This document shows, in pieces, positions 23,220-32,003 of a stretch of DNA of 32,798 nt. Position 1 is the first letter of the stretch, and every line of letters starts with the position of its first letter. The DNA comes from Bradyrhizobium sp. Leo170. GTDB taxonomy: Bacteria; Pseudomonadota; Alphaproteobacteria; Rhizobiales; Xanthobacteraceae. Position numbers and translations under genes: made by a program. The notes under the pieces are model-generated. The model made no database searches, was not told where the DNA came from, and saw only the letters and a program-made list of their open reading frames with translations. The stretch spans positions 1-32,798 of the forward strand of contig NZ_PSRR01000059.1 in NCBI RefSeq assembly GCF_004296405.1, given 5' to 3'.

Positions 23220-26063
23220 TTAGATGCGCGAAACCAGCTCATCGAGCAGTAGTTTTACGGACCTGAGATCGGCGCTGTCGAGGCCTTCACTGTATCGTGC
23301 ATAAAGCGGAGCGATCAGCGCATGAGCCTTTGCTGCATCGCCCTGTTCATGCCAGAGCCGTCCCAAGGTGGCGGCGGCCCGCAATTCCCATCCGAGCGCA
23401 CCTTGCTCGTGGGACAGCTTGAGCGACTGCATTAGATAGGTTTCGGCCTCGGATGGACGGGCCGAGGACGCCAGGACGTGTCCCTTGACGCGGAGCATCT
23501 CCGGCAGGTCGAACGACTGTCCGGCGCTGTCGCGCTGCGCGATCGCCTCGTCGATGATGCCGAGTGCCTCCTCGTATTGCCGCACCTGCACCAGGCCTTC
23601 GGCGAGCGCTGCCGCGAACACCGTGCTCAGGATCTTGTGCCGCGTCTGCCGTAATGTTCCGGCGCCCTGGCGGAGCAGCTCGATGCCGATCTTGGGCTCT
23701 CCGCGGCGGACCAGCAGTTCGCCCTTCAGTCCGAGTCCCACGGCCTGGTAGGGCCCGAGAAAATGCCTGGCCGCATGATTGATGAGACGCTCGATCAGCT
23801 TGTCGGCATCGTCCCAATCGCCGAACCAGAGAAACACGTAGATCGACCATATCAGGCCAATGCCGATCGTGAGCGGCTGCTGTGTGCGCTCGGCCTCGCT
23901 GACCGCATATCTCGCCGCCTCGATGGCGCGATCGGGGCGCCCAATCAGCCAGAGGCTCCGTGCAAGAGCGACCAGCGCAATGATCCGGTCATCATATCCC
24001 AGACGCTGCATGTGGATGTGCAGGCGAGACGGATCATGGGTCGTGGCGCTCTCGCACTGCAAGACGGCGTCGTTCTGATTCCCGATCAGGTGGTTGGCGA
24101 CCCCGAGCATCCATTCCGCGGTACGGATGGCGGCGGCATCGTTCAGTGTTCTGGCGACCACCACGCCGCGCTCGCCCATCACCAGCGCGCCACGATAATC
24201 GCCGATCCGGGTGAGATAGATGTGAAGCTCCCGCAGCAGCCAGAGCTGCCAGTGCAGGTCGTTATGGGACTCTGCCAGTTCCAGGCTGCGGGTGAAGGCC
24301 GTATGGACTTCCTCGGTGTTGCCTTGCGTGAACATCAAGGAGACGCCAAGCGCGGCCTGAAGCTCCATCTCCTGGCGCGGGTCGGCAATTTGCGGATCAA
24401 ACCCCGCCAGCGCCTGTCGCGCCCAGCGATGGCATTCCGTCAGCAGCGAAAGCTGGAGGAAGAATTGGGCGGCCGCCGCGGCAAGCCCGATCCCGATCGC
24501 GCGGTCGCCCTGGTCGGAGAAGCTCCAATCGAGGGCGGCGCGGACATTGTCGAGATGATCGGCATAGGGAGTGAAGCTGTCGCCGGTCGAGAATGCTGCT
24601 GTTCTCGCCGCGATGCCCGCAAGGAGATCGCGGAAATAGATCGCGTGACTACGCGATATCCTTGCGGCTTCGCCGCTTTCCGCAAGCTTTTCCGCCGCGA
24701 AGGCGCGCGTCGTGTCGAGCAGCCGATAGCGCACCGGCTGAGCCGTCGACGGCAGCGAGATCAGCGACTTTGCCACCAGGTTTGCGATCGCCTCGACCGC
24801 CTCGGCTTCGTCGGTCCCATCGTCGGACGCCACCGCAAGGGCGGCTTCCAGCGTAAAGGTGCCGGCAAACACTGACAGCCTGCGCAGCGTAACGCTTTCG
24901 GCAGGCGTCAATAGCTCGTAGCTCCAGCCCAGCGCCGCGCTCAGCGTCTGATGCCTGGGCACCGCGGTGCGCCGGCCCTGCCACAACAGCGAGAAGCGAC
25001 TGTTGAGCAGCGTGGCGATGCCCTGAATTCCGTAGGCGTTGACGCGACCGGCGGCGAGCTCGATCGCCAGCGCAATGCCATCGAGCTTGCGGCAGATTTC
25101 CGCCACCACCGGCGCTTCGGCATCGCCGAGCTCGAACCCGCCGAGGCTCGCGGCGATGCGTTCGACAAACAATTGCGCCGCGGGATAGGCCAGCACGTCG
25201 GGAGCCGTGATGGTGGCGCGCTCCGGCGGGCAATCCAGCGGAAACAGCCGATGCACCTGCTCGCCTTCGGCGCGCAGCGATTCGCGGCTGGTTGCCAGGA
25301 TGGAAACCTCCGGCGCCTCGCGGATGATGCTTTCCGCGAGCATCGCCAGGCTTTCCAAGAGATGCTCGCAACTGTCGAAGATCAACAGCATGCGTTTCTC
25401 GCGCAGAAACGCCAGCATGCTCGGCAGCGGATTGTCGGAGGAGACCGAAAGCCCCAATGCCGATGCCAGCGCGCTTGGCACCAGGCGCTTGTCCCGCAGC
25501 GAGCCGAAATCGACGAACCTGACCATGCCGGCAAAAGCGCCAAGCTGACGGTGCCCCACCGCCAGGGCGACGGTGGTCTTGCCGATGCCGCCCGGTCCGA
25601 CCACCGTGACCAGGCGGTGGCGTGCGAGCTCGGCTGCAATCTTCTCGATCGTTTCAGTGCGCCCGATCATCCTGGCAATTTGCGCCGGAAGGGGAGGGCT
25701 ACCGGCCGGCGTTGCGGCAGGCTCGGTCTCCGTACGCACGATCGGCGCGGTGAAGCAATAGCCGCGGCCGGGAACGTTCACGACATATCTCGCGCGAGAC
25801 GCGCTGTCGCCGAGCACCTTGCGCAGCGCGCTGACGTGGAAGCGGAGGCTGCCTTCGTCGACGTTCACATCGGCCCACACCCGCGACACCAATTCCCGTT
25901 TGCCGACGACCTCGCCGGCGCGTTCGGCAAGGAAGATCAGGATGTCGAGCGCGCGGCCTCCGATATGTACGGGATTGCCGTCCTTTTCGAGCAGTCGCGC
26001 TTTCGGCAGCAGTCGGAATGGTCCGAATGCCAGTGCAGATTCATCGCTATTGTCGCTCTGCAC
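23220..26063 (-). CDS. Winged-helix / NB-ARC (STAND) ATPase / helical-repeat regulator 1
   Basis: A 947-residue cytoplasmic regulator. Residues about 10-107 form an OmpR/PhoB-type winged helix (LAFGPFRLLP, GGRALDILIFLAERAG, VDEGSLRFHVSALRKVLG, GRGYCF). Residues about 130-420 form a STAND ATPase with Walker A GPGGIGKTT (156-164), Walker B MLLIFDSCEHLL (Asp230), TSRESL, and a downstream winged region (LGWSYELLTPAE...VFAGTFTL). The remaining 500 residues are TPR-like helical repeats, as in MalT-type sensors where they bind the inducer. Ligand binding would release ATP-dependent oligomerisation and transcription control. The start is a GTG at 26063 with a weak AGG upstream. It is a paralogue of the gene at 26555-29488. 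No inducer or target can be assigned from sequence. Confidence 0.9.
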   Translation of the reverse strand: MQSDNSDESALAFGPFRLLPKARLLEKDGNPVHIGGRALDILIFLAERAGEVVGKRELVSRVWADVNVDEGSLRFHVSALRKVLGDSASRARYVVNVPGRGYCFTAPIVRTETEPAATPAGSPPLPAQIARMIGRTETIEKIAAELARHRLVTVVGPGGIGKTTVALAVGHRQLGAFAGMVRFVDFGSLRDKRLVPSALASALGLSVSSDNPLPSMLAFLREKRMLLIFDSCEHLLESLAMLAESIIREAPEVSILATSRESLRAEGEQVHRLFPLDCPPERATITAPDVLAYPAAQLFVERIAASLGGFELGDAEAPVVAEICRKLDGIALAIELAAGRVNAYGIQGIATLLNSRFSLLWQGRRTAVPRHQTLSAALGWSYELLTPAESVTLRRLSVFAGTFTLEAALAVASDDGTDEAEAVEAIANLVAKSLISLPSTAQPVRYRLLDTTRAFAAEKLAESGEAARISRSHAIYFRDLLAGIAARTAAFSTGDSFTPYADHLDNVRAALDWSFSDQGDRAIGIGLAAAAAQFFLQLSLLTECHRWARQALAGFDPQIADPRQEMELQAALGVSLMFTQGNTEEVHTAFTRSLELAESHNDLHWQLWLLRELHIYLTRIGDYRGALVMGERGVVVARTLNDAAAIRTAEWMLGVANHLIGNQNDAVLQCESATTHDPSRLHIHMQRLGYDDRIIALVALARSLWLIGRPDRAIEAARYAVSEAERTQQPLTIGIGLIWSIYVFLWFGDWDDADKLIERLINHAARHFLGPYQAVGLGLKGELLVRRGEPKIGIELLRQGAGTLRQTRHKILSTVFAAALAEGLVQVRQYEEALGIIDEAIAQRDSAGQSFDLPEMLRVKGHVLASSARPSEAETYLMQSLKLSHEQGALGWELRAAATLGRLWHEQGDAAKAHALIAPLYARYSEGLDSADLRSVKLLLDELVSRI

Positions 26064-26554
26064 GCGCTACCTGCCTGCTGCGAGAGCCGCCTTTGGCCCA
26101 ACTATGATTTGTGCCCGGATTAGGGTGCCGGTTTGGACGGGGTTTCCTATCACGGGAGCGGCTTGCGGCGAACGAGCCATGATCCACGCCGGGTTCCCAA
26201 AAGCGTGATGACTTTTCTTGCTCCAGGCTATCGCTATCGTCTCTCGCCAGAGCCAGCAACCCGTTCGAAAGGCAAGCCGCGAAAGCCGCGGCAAGCGGAT
26301 GATGTATGGAGAGGAAAGGGGGGCCGTCCCGGGGATGGGGCGGGGGGATAGGACGGCCCCCGTGGGCTCGTTGCCTTGGGAGGGGCGCTGCGAGCCCATG
26401 GCGCAAGCTGGTGGTCTTGAATGCTTACGCGACAGACCATGCCGGATCGGATGGCTCGCGTCTTTCGGATCTGCACCTTCATTTCGAGTTCGCAGGATCG
26501 CGGTTGCCGGATGGACGCAAATCAATCGGCATTCTGACGAATGCGTTCAGAGCC
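26064..26554. other. 491-nt gap between the two STAND regulators
   Basis: No frame here has convincing coding character: the possible ORFs are low-complexity, Arg/Gly/Pro-rich and lack ribosome sites. The gap contains the hairpin and G-rich motif at 26318-26361. The promoter of regulator 1 must lie on the minus strand in 26064-26300 unless the two genes are co-transcribed. Confidence 0.55.
26318..26361 (-). terminator. GC-rich hairpin with embedded G-quadruplex motif
   Basis: GGGGGCCGTCC (26319-26329) pairs perfectly with GGACGGCCCCC (26351-26361), forming an 11-bp stem with a 21-nt G-rich loop. Read on the minus strand, the right side of the stem is followed by CTTTCC, so it can terminate transcription coming from regulator 2. 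On the plus strand four G-runs (26318-26323, 26331-26334, 26337-26340, 26342-26347) separated by 7, 2 and 1 nt meet the G3+N1-7 quadruplex rule. Pairing and runs are visible; in vivo folding is inferred. Confidence 0.6.
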
Positions 26555-29488
26555 TTACCCCCGAACGGCCAGTCTTGCGTCCGTCGACGTATCAGGATGT
26601 TGCGAGCTCAGCTCATCCAATAGCGCCCTTGCCGCCCTGAGCGCGGGGCTGTTGAACCCCTCGGTAAAGCGGGCATAGGTCGGCGCGAGGAGCTGGCGTG
26701 CCTCGGCGGCGCGATCCTGCCCGAGCCAAAGTCTCGCGAGGCAGGTCGCGGCAACCAGCTCCATGGCGAGCGCCGATTGGCGCCGGGCCAGGTCGATCGA
26801 CTCCTTGAGGCAGCGCTCTGCCTGCTCCAGATCAGGGCTCCTCGCGGAGAGCAGCACGTCCGCCTTTGCGCGCAGGAGCTCGGGCATGCAGAACATATCC
26901 TTGTTGTGCCCGACACGGGCGATTGCCAGATCGATCGTATCCAGCGCCTCCTTTTCCTGCCCGATGGTGGCGAGCGCTTGCGCCAGCGCGATGCGGAAAT
27001 CCGCGAGCGAGCCGTATCGATGGCTGTGCATGACTTCGAGCGCGCCCCGCAGCAGCGCAATCCCGGTCTCGACCTGGCCTTGCGCCACCAGGACAACGCC
27101 TTTTGTCCCGTAGCCAATCGTCTGGTACGGCCCCAGCGCGTGCTTGCTCGCCTCCAGGATAAGTCTGTCGGCGTATTCTTCGTAATTCTCCGTCTCCGAG
27201 TTCCAGACAAAGATCGAGAATGCCCAAAGCAGCGCCATGCAGAGCTTGGCAGGATGACCGATACGCATCGTGTCGGCGATGGCTCGCCGCGCCGTGTCGA
27301 CCGCCTGATCGGGATATCCCTGAAGCCACAGGATCCGAGCCAGGGTGATCCGTGCGCGACTGAAGTAGTCGTAGTTCAGGGGATCATCGACATCAGGTTC
27401 CGATCCCGGCAACTGCAACAACGCAGATTCCACATAGGACCGGGCCAGCCGCGCGTCTCCAGCAAGATGGCAGGAGACACCGAGCGCAATCCGCATATGG
27501 GCAAGTTTAATGCGGTCGCCGTGATCGGACGCGACGGCTTCGCCTCGTTTGGCGAGCGCCAGGGCTTCCGTGAAATTTCCCGCCCTCATCTGGAACACGT
27601 GAACCCGCTCGATCAGGCGAAGCTGGCTGGGTACGTCGCCGATTTCTTCGGCTATTCGAAGCGCTCGCGTCAGAAAGGCGTGAACGTCGTCGGTGGTCCC
27701 CTTTGTGAGCAACAAAGCCAGGCCCAGGGCGGAGTGAAGGTCGAGGTCGTATTTCGGGCTGTGATTTGCCGCTTCAAGCTGTGCGATCGCGCGCTTGGCC
27801 CAGAGCTGGCACTCGGCGAACAGGGACAATTTGAGGAAAAAAGGCATGGCCGCCGCAGCCAGCGCGACGCCCGTTGCGCAGTCGCCGCGTTCGGAGAAGC
27901 ACCAGGTCAGCGCCGCGCGTATGTTTCCGAACTGGTCGGCGATCGCCGCAAAGCGGTTCGATTCCGATGAGGCGGTCGAGCCGTTGCCGATCTCTTGCAG
28001 CAGATGCAGGAAATAGCGGGCATGCCGCCGCGCCGTCGCATCGGCATCCGTGCTGTCGGCAAGCCGTTCCAGGGCATAGGCCCGTGCCGTATCGAGCAGC
28101 CTGTAGCGCGTCGACGTGCCGCTTGGCCCTGCCGCAAGCATGGATTTTGCAACAAGGCTCGCAACGGCCGTGATCACCTGTCCATCGTCAGCGTCCTCTG
28201 CGCCCGCGACCGAGCGGGCGGCTTCCAGGGTGAAGGTGCCGGCAAACACGGCCACCCGCCGCAGCACCATACGCTCCGGCTCCGACAGCAGCTTGTAGCT
28301 CCAGTCGAGCGTCGCGCGCAGGGTCTGATGCCGTGGCAGCACGGCGTGCTGTCCCTCGCCCAGGAGCTTGAACGCGTCGTTCAAGAGCGCGACCGTGTCC
28401 TTGATAGTGGAGGCGCTGGCGCGGCTGGCGGCGAGCTCGATCGCCAGTGCAATGCCATCCAGCCTGCGGCAGATCTCGCCGACCAGGCGCGCGTCCGCGT
28501 CGTTCAGTTCGACGAAACGGCCGCCACTCGCAGCCGCGCGCTCCACGAATAGCTGGACTGCGGAAAAGGCGAGTGCCTGCGCGGCCGTCAGGCCTGCGTC
28601 ATCAGGCGGGCTCAAGAGCGGCTGCAGACGGTGAACATGCTCGCCCTCGACCCGCAGCGACTCCCGGCTGGTGGCCAGGATATGGAGCTGCGGCGCCTCC
28701 GCATAGAGACGTTCGGCCAGCGCGGCCGATGTCTCGATCACATGCTCGCAACAATCCAGTATCAGCAGCATCCGCTTGTCGCGAAGCAGGTTCACCAGAC
28801 TGTCGGAGGGATCACCGGCCTGGCCGAGGAGGCCGAGCGCCGAGGCGACGACATTTGGAACGAGTGCGGGGTCATGGAGTGTCCCAAAGTCGAGGAAGCG
28901 GACCGCGCCGGCGAACTCTTCGAGCAATTCATGGCCGACGGAGACCGCCACCGTGGTCTTGCCGACGCCGCCGGGGCCGACGACGGTGACGAAACGCTCG
29001 CTCCTCAGTTTGGCCGATATGTCGCGAACGGTCTGGTCGCGTCCCACCATTCGCATCGGCCGCGCCGGCAGATTGTGGGGCGGTTCGGAGACCGGTCCGA
29101 TCGAGGACTGTTCCTGATCGTTCGGATGCGAAAGCCGTCCGACGAAACAGTAGCCTTGCCCCGAAACCGTGGTCAGGTATCTCGCGCCCGCCTCGCCGTC
29201 GCCAAGCGCTTTCCGAAGGCCCGCGATCTGAACCCTGAGGCTGCCTTCATCGACGATGATGTCGGGCCATACCTTGGCCAACAGGTCATTCTTGCTGACC
29301 ACCTTGCCCGCACGCTCGACCAGAGCGATCAGAAGATCAAGCGCCCGGCCGCCGAGCTGAATCGGACTGCCGTCCTTCTCCAGCGTTCTTTGCCCAGCAT
29401 GCAGCCGAAACGGACCGAAGCAAACGGTCCCCGGCGCGGCCGAACCCCGACCGGCCTCGCGGACGGCACGTTGCGTGCGGTCGCCCAT
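26555..29488 (-). CDS. Winged-helix / NB-ARC (STAND) ATPase / helical-repeat regulator 2
   Basis: A 977-residue paralogue of regulator 1, in the same orientation. It has an OmpR-type winged helix at about 22-118 (VCFGPFRLHAGQRTLEKDG, LRVQIAGLRKALGDGEAG, GQGYCF), a STAND ATPase with Walker A GPGGVGKTT (171-179), Walker B RMLLILDCCEHV and LATSRESLRVEG, the LDWSYKLLSEPE...VFAGTFTLEAA winged segment, and a long TPR-like C-terminal half. A GAGG 8 nt upstream selects ATG 29488; a TTG six codons earlier is the alternative. The two proteins align domain by domain but diverge, mainly in the C-terminal sensor half, which suggests an old duplication with different inducers. A pair of short palindromic repeats lies upstream at 29660-29696. 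Confidence 0.9.
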   Translation of the reverse strand: MGDRTQRAVREAGRGSAAPGTVCFGPFRLHAGQRTLEKDGSPIQLGGRALDLLIALVERAGKVVSKNDLLAKVWPDIIVDEGSLRVQIAGLRKALGDGEAGARYLTTVSGQGYCFVGRLSHPNDQEQSSIGPVSEPPHNLPARPMRMVGRDQTVRDISAKLRSERFVTVVGPGGVGKTTVAVSVGHELLEEFAGAVRFLDFGTLHDPALVPNVVASALGLLGQAGDPSDSLVNLLRDKRMLLILDCCEHVIETSAALAERLYAEAPQLHILATSRESLRVEGEHVHRLQPLLSPPDDAGLTAAQALAFSAVQLFVERAAASGGRFVELNDADARLVGEICRRLDGIALAIELAASRASASTIKDTVALLNDAFKLLGEGQHAVLPRHQTLRATLDWSYKLLSEPERMVLRRVAVFAGTFTLEAARSVAGAEDADDGQVITAVASLVAKSMLAAGPSGTSTRYRLLDTARAYALERLADSTDADATARRHARYFLHLLQEIGNGSTASSESNRFAAIADQFGNIRAALTWCFSERGDCATGVALAAAAMPFFLKLSLFAECQLWAKRAIAQLEAANHSPKYDLDLHSALGLALLLTKGTTDDVHAFLTRALRIAEEIGDVPSQLRLIERVHVFQMRAGNFTEALALAKRGEAVASDHGDRIKLAHMRIALGVSCHLAGDARLARSYVESALLQLPGSEPDVDDPLNYDYFSRARITLARILWLQGYPDQAVDTARRAIADTMRIGHPAKLCMALLWAFSIFVWNSETENYEEYADRLILEASKHALGPYQTIGYGTKGVVLVAQGQVETGIALLRGALEVMHSHRYGSLADFRIALAQALATIGQEKEALDTIDLAIARVGHNKDMFCMPELLRAKADVLLSARSPDLEQAERCLKESIDLARRQSALAMELVAATCLARLWLGQDRAAEARQLLAPTYARFTEGFNSPALRAARALLDELSSQHPDTSTDARLAVRG

Positions 29489-29863
29489 GTTCGGGACCTC
29501 AATCAAGCAAGTGGCCGACGCTCTCCGTCCTTCACTGCATCAGCTTGATGCGTACCGGAGCAGCAGGTCGCGGTGCCCGTCCGAACTCCAAATGACCTGA
29601 GATCGTCGAGGGACCAATTACGGGCATCATATTGCTTTCCGGACGCCTAGCAACCTTAGCCAAAGGTGTTACACGATAACCGAAGGTGTCACCCGACAGC
29701 TCTGCGTCCGACAGGTCGAAATAGGAATAATATCGCTCCGCGCGGCAAAAGCGGCGATGCGCGGCGCACGCTGCCACGGCGGTGATGCCGATTTTCAATC
29801 GAATGATTGCAAATGACTATGGGGCGGCCGGTGTCGCAATTTGCGACACCGCCTCAGGTGCTT
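29489..29863. other. Gap between regulator 2 and the AraC gene
   Basis: No supported gene. A possible minus-strand frame at 29532-29798 has no family resemblance and overlaps the repeated sites at 29660-29696; I leave it out. The region must hold the promoter of regulator 2. Confidence 0.55.
29660..29696. promoter_or_regulatory. Two palindrome-containing repeats, candidate operator
   Basis: CCAAAGGTGTTACACGA (29660-29676) and CCGAAGGTGTCACCCGA (29680-29696) match at 13 of 17 positions with a 20-bp period, two helical turns. Each holds a short odd palindrome (GTGTTACAC and GGTGTCACC). They lie about 170-210 nt upstream of the regulator 2 start. A dimeric regulator binding on one DNA face is a reasonable inference. 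Confidence 0.4.
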
Positions 29864-30919
29864 TCACAGCGAAGCGTGACCGCCCGCAGCAATGAGATGA
29901 TCCGCGCGCCGTACTTCAGCCCGTGGCCGGCGGAAGGGAATCTTTGTCCGGACGCTCTGGTCGATCGGCGAGGGCGATGCGCTTCGGCTGGCGGTGCGCC
30001 AGCGCGCCGGCGTTTCCCCGGTGATGCGCTTGAAGACGGTCGAGAAATGCGCCTGGGTGCAGAAGCCTACCGCCAATGCGACCTCGGCGAGGGGCGTCTG
30101 GCCGTCGGACAGGATCGACTTCGCGCGGTCGACGCGCCGATGCAGCAGATATTCGCGCGGACGGAAACCTGTCGCTGCCCGGAATTGGGCCGCAAAATGC
30201 ATGCGGGAGAGGCCGGCGGCCTTGGCCAGATCGGCAAGGCTGACGCTGCGATGGTAGTTTGCGTTGACATACTCCTCGACACGCCTGAGCCGCCATTTCG
30301 GCAGCGCGTTGACCTTGCTTCGCGGCGTCTCGAGCCTGGCGATATGCATGGCCAGCGTTTGACCAATGCAGCGGGTGAAAGCCGGGTCCCTGGCATTGCC
30401 GCGCTCGATCAGCGCCCTGCCGAGCTGCTCGGCAAAGGAGTCCCGCAGCAGGATCAGGTCGCCCAGATCTTCGCCGGTCGAGCAGGACTCCGCCGCGGCG
30501 CGGTGCCCGCGAAGATAGTCGGCGGAGACATGGAAGTGCAGGAAGTCGTAGGGGGCGTGAAACTGCGCACCGAGCTGGGTCGAAGGCGCCGTGACATGCA
30601 GGGTGCCCGCCGGCATGACCCCATCGAAGATGATCTGCCGTCCCCGTGTCAGGGTGAGGCGCGTGCTCTTCAGGGCGATCGCCACCACATATCGACCGGG
30701 CGGCGTTGCCGCCTCCTCGTATCGGGAACCGTCTTGCGAACCCGCCCAACGCGAAATTGCGATCTCCCCGATCGCAGCCGCATCATCCGGTTTCAGATCG
30801 CGCCACCTGTGCTCCTGGCGGAGCCCTTCGGTGTCAGGATGGACGTGGTGCGTTTCCGAGCCGATCGGAAGGCTGACGTGAGGGTGGCCCAGCCTCTCGT
30901 TGAAAGCCTGCGTAAGCAT
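29864..30919 (-). CDS. AraC-family transcriptional regulator
   Basis: A 351-residue regulator. The N-terminal part (about 1-200) is a cupin-like ligand-binding or dimerisation domain with no clear known ligand. The C-terminal AraC module (about 212-310) has both helix-turn-helix units: RRVEEYVNANYHRSVSLADL...AGLSRMHFAAQFRAATGF and VALAVGFCTQAHFSTVFKR, ending in GETPARWR. About 40 basic residues extend past the domain (PFRRPRAEVRRADH), which is unusual since AraC proteins mostly end near PxxYR. AGGA upstream supports ATG 30919. It transcribes towards the STAND regulators, separated by 375 nt. Its target genes are unknown. Confidence 0.9.
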   Translation of the reverse strand: MLTQAFNERLGHPHVSLPIGSETHHVHPDTEGLRQEHRWRDLKPDDAAAIGEIAISRWAGSQDGSRYEEAATPPGRYVVAIALKSTRLTLTRGRQIIFDGVMPAGTLHVTAPSTQLGAQFHAPYDFLHFHVSADYLRGHRAAAESCSTGEDLGDLILLRDSFAEQLGRALIERGNARDPAFTRCIGQTLAMHIARLETPRSKVNALPKWRLRRVEEYVNANYHRSVSLADLAKAAGLSRMHFAAQFRAATGFRPREYLLHRRVDRAKSILSDGQTPLAEVALAVGFCTQAHFSTVFKRITGETPARWRTASRSASPSPIDQSVRTKIPFRRPRAEVRRADHLIAAGGHASL

Positions 30920-31304
30920 CGCTCATCCTTTCTAGTTTCAGTCGGCCTGCTTCATCGCCTGCGACTGAGGAACTTTGCGAATGCAACAGTTGCGATGCTG
31001 AAGAGCATATGCCCTTCGCGCTATGATGCTCGTTATAGATGCTTAGCGGGTGTTAGATATTGCAAAGGGCCGCAGCGCGGTCGCCCGCGCGTCGAGACGA
31101 ATTTGCTTTAGTTCTGAAAGAGTTGGTCGAGAATAAAACTGTGAGGGAAGTCGTTAGTATGCCCCTGCGTATACCTTCGTATAGCTTTCGGGTTATCCGC
31201 CTCAACGCATGAGCCGTCAGAAAGTTTGCTTCTCTTCTGAAGAAAAAATATCCGACCATATTGTAGGGATTGTCGGGCCTCTCCTGCGATGACGCCGCGT
31301 CAAG
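30920..31304. other. 385-nt AT-richer gap with short tandem repeats
   Basis: No supported gene. Base composition is visibly more AT-rich than the flanks. It includes the 10-bp tandem repeat at 31168-31187 and runs such as GAAGAAAAAATATCC near 31239. It must contain the AraC promoter on the minus strand, and the terminator of the TolB-like gene. Confidence 0.5.
31168..31187. repeat. Tandem 10-bp direct repeat, candidate regulator site
   Basis: CGTATACCTT is followed immediately by CGTATAGCTT, differing at one base. A 10-bp tandem arrangement is the binding pattern of OmpR-type winged-helix dimers, and two such regulators are encoded nearby. The repeat is seen directly; its use is inferred. 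Confidence 0.4.
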
Positions 31305-32003
31305 TCACATCGACAGCAGCGTGGTCGTCGTCATCTGTGTCTTGCGCATCCAGGCGATCGGCAAGGTGGATTGAAGCGAGCTGGAAATGCGGGATGTGAC
31401 CTGATCCTGCAACTTTAGTAGATCGGCCGCGCTTCCGTCGAAGCGATCCGCCCACAACTGCTCGCCGCTTTCGGCGTCGACCAGGCGCGCATTGACGCGA
31501 AGCTGGTCGGCGGAGCGAAGCACCGAACCGAGCAGCAGGTAGCGGACATTCAGCTCCTGACCGATCCGTTTGGGGTCGATCCTCTGGTTTCTGTCTGTCA
31601 GTGCCGAGCCGCCGGTGATGACGACAAGAGCGGGGATGTTGACCGACAAGTCGGTCGTCAGGTTCTCGACGACCGCATCGCCGAAATAATTCTGCGCCGG
31701 ATCGCCACTGAGATTTTCGAAAGGCAGGACGGCAATGGAGAGGCGCGGCGCCGGCATCACCACCTCTCTGCGGCTGATCCAGTCATTGAGAGCCTTGTAG
31801 GTCGTCCAATAGCCGGTCAGGCCACCCAATACCGTCCCGACCGCGGCGAGCCCGGCTATTCCCGTGACGATGCGCCTTGTGCGCTGATGCCAACGCGGCG
31901 CAAAGCGCCATCCACGCGCGATAGCTTGCGGTCGCTCCGACAAGATGCCCGGGCTGCCGGCCGTTATCGTCTCGCTGTCAAATGCTCGCCCATCGTTGAG
32001 CAT
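31305..32003 (-). CDS. Membrane-anchored TolB/FlgO-like domain protein, probably truncated
   Basis: A 232-residue protein with a cytoplasmic N-terminus, one membrane segment (about 46-68, VTGIAGLAAVGTVLGGLTGYW) and a FlgO/TolB-N-like domain (about 88-212: LSIAVLPFENLSGDPAQNYF, KRIGQELNVRYLLLGSV, VNARLVDAESGEQLWADRF, LQDQVTSRISSSL). In rhizobia this domain usually sits between an N-terminal winged helix or class III adenylate cyclase and C-terminal TPRs. Both are missing here: 45 unmatched residues precede the membrane segment and the sequence ends about 20 residues after the domain (MTTTTLLSM). It could be a stand-alone partner or a decayed fragment. The ribosome site before ATG 32003 is weak. 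Confidence 0.7.
   Translation of the reverse strand: MLNDGRAFDSETITAGSPGILSERPQAIARGWRFAPRWHQRTRRIVTGIAGLAAVGTVLGGLTGYWTTYKALNDWISRREVVMPAPRLSIAVLPFENLSGDPAQNYFGDAVVENLTTDLSVNIPALVVITGGSALTDRNQRIDPKRIGQELNVRYLLLGSVLRSADQLRVNARLVDAESGEQLWADRFDGSAADLLKLQDQVTSRISSSLQSTLPIAWMRKTQMTTTTLLSM

Noticed and set aside
26218..26640. Plus-strand frame in the gap between the STAND regulators
   Set aside because: Low-complexity composition driven by G-rich DNA, no ribosome site, and it runs into the 3' end of an opposing real gene.
29532..29798. Minus-strand frame upstream of regulator 2
   Set aside because: Not a shadow, but no ribosome site, no family resemblance, and it overlaps the likely promoter with repeated sites.
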